Source of the DNA: Roseivivax halotolerans
GTDB taxonomy: Bacteria; Pseudomonadota; Alphaproteobacteria; Rhodobacterales; Rhodobacteraceae
Direction of reading: 5' to 3'
Assembly (NCBI RefSeq): GCF_900115815.1
Contig: NZ_FOXV01000015.1
Span: 16,050 to 80,049, forward strand
Length of the DNA stretch: 64,000 nucleotides
The position numbers were made by a program, and so were the translations under genes. Every line of letters begins with the position of its first letter. Position 1 is the stretch's first letter. Below the pieces are notes generated by a model. It made no database searches. It was not told where the DNA came from and was given only the letters and a program-made list of their open reading frames with translations. Below, piece after piece: positions 59,164 through 64,000 of this stretch.

Positions 59164-60113
59164 GCACCGATCCCAAGAAGCTTCCCGGTGCTGATCCGCA
59201 TACCGGCAACCGCGAGATCGACCCGGTCACCGGCTACGACACCACCGGTCACGACTGGGGTGGCATCAAGGAACTGAACACGCCCTTCCCGAAGGTCGCG
59301 CTGGTCGCGCTGGCGCTGACAGTGGCCTATTCCGTCATCGCTTGGGTTCTGCTGCCCGCCTGGCCGCTGGGGCGAGATTACACGCGCGGTATTCTGGGCC
59401 TCGACCAGCAAGAGGTGGCCGAGGAACGCCTGCGCGATCTCGCGACACTACGCGCGGACTGGCTTGGCCGGTTCGAGGACCCCGATTTTACTGCGCTGTC
59501 GAATGATCCCGAGCTGATGGGTCTTGCCATGCCCGCGGCCGACCGGCTCTACCAGGACAACTGCTCGGCCTGCCACGGTCGCGCCGGCGGTGGCGGGCCG
59601 GGCTATCCAGTCCTTCACGACACTTACTGGCTTTGGGGCGGCGCGCCCGATGACATCGCCGTGACCCTGCAAGTGGGAATCAATGCCGCGCACCCCGACA
59701 CCCGCTGGGCACAGATGCCGGCATTCGACTGGATGGAAGACGGCCAGCTGTCTGCCTTGTCGGGTTACGTCGCCGCCATGCCTTCGGACGAGGCCGACCC
59801 GGACAGCGAGGCGGCAACCCTCTTCACCGAAAACTGTGTCGCCTGCCACGGCGAAGGTGGCGCGGGCGGTCTGATGAACGGAGCGCCTTCGCTGGTGGAT
59901 GATACGGTGATCTACGGGCAGGACGAGGAGTCGGTCATGGTCTCGCTGAGGAACGGTCGACAGGGCGTGATGCCCTATTGGTCCGAGCGGATGAGCGATG
60001 CCGAGATCAACGCCCTTTCGCTTTATGTCTCGCGCCTGCCGGACGATGGCGCTGTGGACCGCACCGAAACCCCGCAGGCGTCCGAGGGCTCTGCTGCGGA
60101 GGCCACGCAATGA
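59160..60113 (+). CDS. ccoP: cbb3 oxidase subunit III CcoP
   Basis: A 317-residue dihaem cytochrome c. The start HTGNREIDPVTGYDTTGHDWGGIKELNTP is typical of CcoP, followed by one membrane helix (VALVALALTVAYSVIAWVLL) and two CxxCH sites (CSACH and CVACH), with matching Met regions (WAQMPAFDWM, GVMPYWSERM). It accepts electrons from the cytochrome c pool. The length is normal. Confidence 0.94.
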   Translation: MSTDPKKLPGADPHTGNREIDPVTGYDTTGHDWGGIKELNTPFPKVALVALALTVAYSVIAWVLLPAWPLGRDYTRGILGLDQQEVAEERLRDLATLRADWLGRFEDPDFTALSNDPELMGLAMPAADRLYQDNCSACHGRAGGGGPGYPVLHDTYWLWGGAPDDIAVTLQVGINAAHPDTRWAQMPAFDWMEDGQLSALSGYVAAMPSDEADPDSEAATLFTENCVACHGEGGAGGLMNGAPSLVDDTVIYGQDEESVMVSLRNGRQGVMPYWSERMSDAEINALSLYVSRLPDDGAVDRTETPQASEGSAAEATQ

Positions 60114-60277
60114 GGCCACAGACACAGAAAAGCCTCGCCATCAGCGGCGCGCTCGCGCTTGTCGCGCTGCTGGCCGCCTACAAGGCCGCCATGGTCACAG
60201 CGGCATTTACCTCGCAGACCGCCTGCGTGGCCGTCAACGACAGCGCGGCCGCGACACCGGCGCAGCGCGCCTGCTGA
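60110..60277 (+). CDS. Small membrane protein between ccoP and DUF2189 gene
   Basis: A 55-residue protein overlapping the ccoP stop by four bases. It has one hydrophobic helix (LAISGALALVALLAAYKAAM) and a short outer tail with two Cys. I do not recognise the family. The overlap and the position inside the operon make it a real gene, perhaps an assembly aid or accessory subunit. Confidence 0.6.
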   Translation: MRPQTQKSLAISGALALVALLAAYKAAMVTAAFTSQTACVAVNDSAAATPAQRAC

Positions 60278-60290
60278 AAGGTCCTTGATC

Positions 60291-61088
60291 ATGCTCGAGC
60301 CACTTCCTTCCGTTCGTCCGCCACAGCGCTCCGCCTCAACGCTCGCGCGCGATCTGCCAGCTCGGACCGCGCGCGACTGGCTCGCCGCCGGCTGGCAGGA
60401 TTTTCGGGCCGCCCCCGGACCGAGTTTGGCCTATGGCGGCTTTCTCGTTGCGCTGTCCTATGCAGTGCTATGGGCGCTCGCGGCCTCGGGGCTCCTCTAT
60501 CTCGCTCTACCCGCCATCTCCGGCTTTCTGATAGTGGGGCCGTTCCTAGCCATCGGACTTTACACGCTGTCCAGACGCCGCACCGAAGGTAAGACGACGA
60601 CGCTGCGCCAAATGCTGCTGGTGCGCCCCGCCGCAGGACGGCAGTTGGCCTACGCGGGGCTGCTGCTGGGGCTGTTGGTGCTATTCTGGCTGCGCGCTGC
60701 CGACCTGCTTTACGCGCTATTCTTCGGGTTCGCACCGCTGCCCGGAGCGGACGACGCGCTGTCCAACGTATTCATCACGCCGCGCGGCTGGGGCCTACTG
60801 CTGGTGGGATCAACCATCGGTGGCCTGTTCGCCGCCTTTGCCTTTGCGCTCAGCCTCTTTGCTGTGCCCATGCTTCTGGTCGAACGCCGCGACGCGCTGA
60901 CAGCGCTTGGGCTCAGCTTCGCAATGACCAACCACAATCTGCGCCCCTGCATTGCTTGGGGAGGCATCGTCGCTGGCGGCATGGCGGTCGCCGCAGGGAC
61001 AGGCCTGCTGGGCCTAGTCGTCGTGTTCCCGGTGCTGGGCTACGGCACCTGGCACGCCTGGCGCTCGATTGGCGCGCGTGAAGCATGA
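60291..61088 (+). CDS. DUF2189 membrane protein
   Basis: A 265-residue polytopic protein: WLAAGWQDFRAAPGPSLAYGGFLVALSY, SGFLIVGPFLAIGLYTLSRR and the C-terminal VVVFPVLGYGTWHAWRSI are typical of DUF2189, often annotated as a cytochrome c oxidase-associated membrane protein. About six membrane helices. The ATG at 60291 follows AAAGG; the stop overlaps ccoS. Its position in the cbb3 operon supports an assembly or accessory role. Confidence 0.82.
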   Translation: MLEPLPSVRPPQRSASTLARDLPARTARDWLAAGWQDFRAAPGPSLAYGGFLVALSYAVLWALAASGLLYLALPAISGFLIVGPFLAIGLYTLSRRRTEGKTTTLRQMLLVRPAAGRQLAYAGLLLGLLVLFWLRAADLLYALFFGFAPLPGADDALSNVFITPRGWGLLLVGSTIGGLFAAFAFALSLFAVPMLLVERRDALTALGLSFAMTNHNLRPCIAWGGIVAGGMAVAAGTGLLGLVVVFPVLGYGTWHAWRSIGAREA

Positions 61089-61258
61089 CCTCCCTTCTTG
61101 TGCTCATCCCCGTTTCGCTCGGCATGGGGCTGGTTGGGCTGTGCGCATTCTTCTGGGCGATGCGTAATGACCAGTTCGACGACCCCGATGGCAACGCATG
61201 GCGGGTACTGATCGCTGAGGATCGTCCGAAAAACAATCCAATCGAAACGGAAGTGTGA
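61085..61258 (+). CDS. ccoS: cbb3 oxidase maturation protein CcoS
   Basis: A 57-residue protein with one membrane helix (LLVLIPVSLGMGLVGLCAFFWAM in outline) followed by RNDQFDDPDGNAWRVL, the CcoS signature. It overlaps the DUF2189 stop by four bases. CcoS is needed for cofactor insertion into cbb3 oxidase. ccoG and ccoH are not seen in the window. Confidence 0.9.
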   Translation: MTSLLVLIPVSLGMGLVGLCAFFWAMRNDQFDDPDGNAWRVLIAEDRPKNNPIETEV

Positions 61259-61708
61259 TGACCGTCTCATCGTGGATTCCTTCGCCTGTGAGTTTGAGGC
61301 AGAAGGACCCGGTGTCCTTGACCTAGAGGATCCAGGCGGTTCCGCCACGATCCGCCGGATTTACGGAAATCAGGATCTTTGGGATACGGTCGATCCTGCG
61401 CCCGGCCCCAGTATTCTTTGCCTCTGATCAGATGGGGGAAATTGGTCCACTTGATTCGGTGAGGCCTCTTCATCAAACATGGATCATGCGCTCGAAGCAC
61501 ACTCGTCGAAACCGAATGGTCTTAGCCAGTCCGATTGCACCGACTAAGCAGCGAAAAATCAAAGGAATGTTTCCCGGACAGATCGAGCAAGTTAGTTATG
61601 CTACTCTGACACTTTACTGTATACTGAATATCACCAACTGCGGCGGCCTCCTTACCGCATAACTTCCCTGAGTGCCTCCGAGGCCGAGGAGAGCACTGGA
61701 GTTCGCCA
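61259..61708. other. Intergenic region without a recognisable gene
   Basis: About 450 bases between ccoS and the histidine kinase. Open frames on both strands show no recognisable family. The promoter of the kinase gene should be in the AT-richer part around 61540-61660. Confidence 0.4.
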
Positions 61709-63505
61709 GTGGGACACAACGCCCAAGGTGCCATGCATACTCATGTCCCCTTTCGAGAAGTGCTCGACCAGGTTATCTCCTTTGTTGGTCTTCTAGACCC
61801 GCAGGGTTGTATCCTAGACGTCAACGAGCCCGCTCTCGAGATCGCCGGCATCTCGTTGAACGATGTACTGGGGCGGCGGTTGGATGAGAGCTTCTGGTTC
61901 AGTCACGATCTCATTGAGAAGCGGCGCATAAAGGATGCGGTTTTGCGGGCCCAGGAAGGCCAACGCGTGAGATTTGATGCGACAGCGCGTGTGGCCGGCG
62001 GCAAGACGATCGATATCGATTTTCAGATTGCTCCGCACTACGCTGAAACCGGCGAGTTGATCTCGTTGGTCCCGTCCGCGATCGATATCAGTGATCGCAA
62101 GGCGACGGAGAGACAGTTGAAAGCAGCTCAGGAGGCCTTCGAAAGCGCTATTCGGAATTCTCCCTTCGGTGTCATGCTTTTCGACAAAGAGCTCCGCGTC
62201 AAAGTGATGAGCAAAGGGGCCAGCGCTGTGTTCCCGGATGAGGATCACGTCACTGGTCGGGATATGTACTCTCTGCTTCGTGACATGTGGCCCTACGATT
62301 TTGCTAAAGAGATTATCGGGAACTATTACCATGTCCTGGTTTCAGGATCTCCTGTCGAAGTCAAAAACGCGATGGGGATCCGAGCGGATACTGGGGCAGA
62401 AGAAGCTTATGATTATCGTCTCGAGCGCGCATTGCTGCCGGACGGAACCTATGGTGTCATCTGCTATTTCTACGACCTCTCCGAGCGCAGATCGCTCGAG
62501 AATGAGGTCCGTGAAAGTGAACAACTTTTTCGATCAACCTTCGAGAATGCCGCTGTCGGGATCGCGCATGTGGCACGAGATGGCACGTGGCTAAGGGCCA
62601 ATCACAAACTCTCTGAAATTCTTGGATACACGCCGGCAGAGCTGGAACAGATCACCTTCCAGGACATCACCCATCAAGATGATCTCGATGCGGATCTCCA
62701 GCTTCTAGAGAAGGTTATCCAGGGCCAGATCGACGATTACGTGATCGAAAAGCGGTATGTGCACAAACACGGACATACAATCTGGGCGATCCTGTCGGTT
62801 GGAGCTGTTCGCAACGATGACGGATCCATCGAGCGCTTCATTTCCACGATCAACGATATTTCTGCTCAGAAAGAGGCCGAGAGTGCGCGTGACATGCTGG
62901 TCTTCGAGCTCAATCACCGTGTGAAGAACATGATGGCGACGATCCAATCCGTCGCATCGAACACCATGCGTTCATCGTCGAGCTATGATGACTTCAAGGA
63001 GAGCTTTTCTGGACGCCTTCAAGCCATATCGAAAGCCCATGACAGCATCTTCAAGTCGCCCGATCAGAAAGTCGACCTGATGGAAATCATAAAGGAGCAG
63101 TTCGAGGTTTACCTAGATCTCGATGCGGCCCGTTTGGAATTCACCGGCGACCCCATCACAATGGACAGCCAAGCCGCCAGAGGCATGGGCATCATCGTTC
63201 ACGAGATGGTCACCAACGCGATGAAGTACGGCTCTCTTTCGAACGATACCGGCAATGTTACGGTATCTTGGGCGCTACGCGCTCAAGACAATGGAACGGG
63301 GGTCAATCTGACATGGAAGGAATCGGGTGGACCGAGCGTTTCAAAGCCAGACAATGTTGGTTTTGGCAGCCGCTTGATCGAGATCCTGGTCGAGCAACGG
63401 CTTGGAGGGTCGATGAACAGAACCTTCTCTCCCGACGGACTTCGCTGTGACATCAGTTTTGAAGTCCTCCATGGCACCACGGAGCTCTCTGGCGTTCGCT
63501 TGTGA
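61709..63505 (+). CDS. PAS-domain sensor histidine kinase, HWE/HisKA_2 type
   Basis: About 598 residues. Three PAS domains (about residues 10-135, 145-265 and 270-395; the last has FENAAVGIAHVARDGTWLRANHKLSEILGYT in outline) are followed by the phospho-acceptor helix with ELNHRVKNMMATIQSVA near residue 400. The ATP-binding domain has MVTNAMKYGSLSN and GFGSRLIEILVEQ. The type is typical of alphaproteobacterial general-stress or light sensors. No membrane helix, so a soluble sensor. GTG 61709 and ATG 61733 are both possible starts. No response regulator is beside it. Confidence 0.88.
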   Translation: MGHNAQGAMHTHVPFREVLDQVISFVGLLDPQGCILDVNEPALEIAGISLNDVLGRRLDESFWFSHDLIEKRRIKDAVLRAQEGQRVRFDATARVAGGKTIDIDFQIAPHYAETGELISLVPSAIDISDRKATERQLKAAQEAFESAIRNSPFGVMLFDKELRVKVMSKGASAVFPDEDHVTGRDMYSLLRDMWPYDFAKEIIGNYYHVLVSGSPVEVKNAMGIRADTGAEEAYDYRLERALLPDGTYGVICYFYDLSERRSLENEVRESEQLFRSTFENAAVGIAHVARDGTWLRANHKLSEILGYTPAELEQITFQDITHQDDLDADLQLLEKVIQGQIDDYVIEKRYVHKHGHTIWAILSVGAVRNDDGSIERFISTINDISAQKEAESARDMLVFELNHRVKNMMATIQSVASNTMRSSSSYDDFKESFSGRLQAISKAHDSIFKSPDQKVDLMEIIKEQFEVYLDLDAARLEFTGDPITMDSQAARGMGIIVHEMVTNAMKYGSLSNDTGNVTVSWALRAQDNGTGVNLTWKESGGPSVSKPDNVGFGSRLIEILVEQRLGGSMNRTFSPDGLRCDISFEVLHGTTELSGVRL

Positions 63506-63562
63506 GAAGGTTTCCAAGCCTACGTCGTGAGGACACGCCTCTGCACGCTGGGAGAGCTTTCG

Positions 63563-63871
63563 TCACGGCGTGACAATCTGCAGAACGCCCAACCTTCTGA
63601 TTTCGCTGCGCGTACGAGCTACGAAATACTTGCGCATGGAAAACACCATGTAAGATCCGGGAAGGCACCCTAGAAGCATCGTCGAGACAACGCGCTGCCT
63701 TTCAGCGACCTCCAGCAGTTCATGATGCATCTGAAGTGCATCGAAGAGCATGAAGATTTCCGTGAATGTCAGAGCCGCCGAGAACACCGCCTCGATGATG
63801 GAGAAGAGCTCTTTCGCAACCGCGGGCCGTGGATCCCAGCCTTGCTGTGACTTCGGCAGCCGCCACATCAT
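63563..63871 (-). CDS. Small hypothetical protein
   Basis: A possible 102-residue protein with a hydrophobic middle (FSIIEAVFSAALTFTEIFMLFDALQ) and a basic C-terminus. I do not recognise it. It is convergent with the kinase gene. The frame is of modest length and could be by chance; no strong ribosome site is visible. Confidence 0.35.
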   Translation of the reverse strand: MMWRLPKSQQGWDPRPAVAKELFSIIEAVFSAALTFTEIFMLFDALQMHHELLEVAERQRVVSTMLLGCLPGSYMVFSMRKYFVARTRSEIRRLGVLQIVTP

Positions 63872-64000
63872 GGGACCGGTCAGCGTGCACTTTTTCCCCG
63901 CTTTCTGAGCTACTCCCCGATCGTTGGACAGGATCTGGCGTAATTTAAGCTACTCGTTGCACCTGCTGATCGGGTTGGTTGATATCATTTCTCTGCCAGT

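Overview
The window comes from a high-GC alphaproteobacterium, most probably a member of the Rhodobacteraceae. The pointers are BioR-type operators (consensus TTATMKATAA) beside bioY and a GntR regulator, an FnrL/FNR-type box (TTGAC-N4-GTCAA) upstream of ccoI, a cbb3 oxidase operon led by an Rrf2/NsrR-like regulator, and an alphaproteobacterial-style trb conjugation cluster ending in a DUF2274 gene. The many insertion sequences and the trb cluster suggest an accessory replicon or an integrated conjugative element. No tRNA, rRNA or CRISPR array was recognised.

Layout. 1-2.6 kb: remnants of an IS3-family element whose orfB is cut by an IS110-family element. 2.8-6.3 kb: an alpha/beta hydrolase, a P-loop NTPase and an ABC half-transporter with a lost Walker A. 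6.3-9.2 kb: an anti-sigma/ECF sigma pair divergent from a secreted Asp-rich subtilase with an ECF-type promoter. 9.8-19.3 kb: trbBCDEJKLFGI plus a DUF2274 gene, a type IV secretion system without relaxase or coupling protein in view. 19.4-40.7 kb: a single-strand (minus) block devoted to Fe-siderophore-type uptake. 41-42.8 kb: bioY, a DUF1284 gene and a bioR-like repressor. 43.0-50.1 kb: a nest of insertion sequences (IS3 holding two IS110-family elements, an older IS110 fragment, and a complete IS66). 50.1-52.7 kb: a truncated membrane protein, a DUF1127 protein, a Fic protein with four operator-like repeats, and a small membrane protein. 52.7-61.3 kb: ccoI with a degenerate ccoS, a decayed second ccoI, a truncated haemoglobin, an NsrR-like regulator and ccoNOQP-ccoS. 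61.7-63.9 kb: a PAS/HWE histidine kinase and a small hypothetical gene.

The outstanding feature is the iron block. One FecCD/FecE-type transporter (two permeases and an ATPase, overlapping by 4 bp) is followed on the same strand by a porin and then by thirteen different periplasmic binding protein genes of the FecB/FhuD/BtuF class (PF01497) in tandem. A sucrase/ferredoxin-like [2Fe-2S] protein lies among them, and a FhuF-like ferric reductase and a fused ABC exporter-fold transporter follow. There is no TonB-dependent receptor and no siderophore synthetase. The arrangement looks like a many-receptors-to-one-permease uptake system: diverse ferric chelates would enter by the porin, be captured by different binding proteins, pass through one inner-membrane transporter and be released by reduction. 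This is inference from gene content, not demonstrated.

Other notable points: all three complete IS110-family elements sit inside IS3-family transposase genes, with exact rejoining of the target frames; ccoN carries one in-frame stop codon replacing a Tyr-type codon; and an inverted partial ccoI copy lies between the working ccoI and the oxidase operon.
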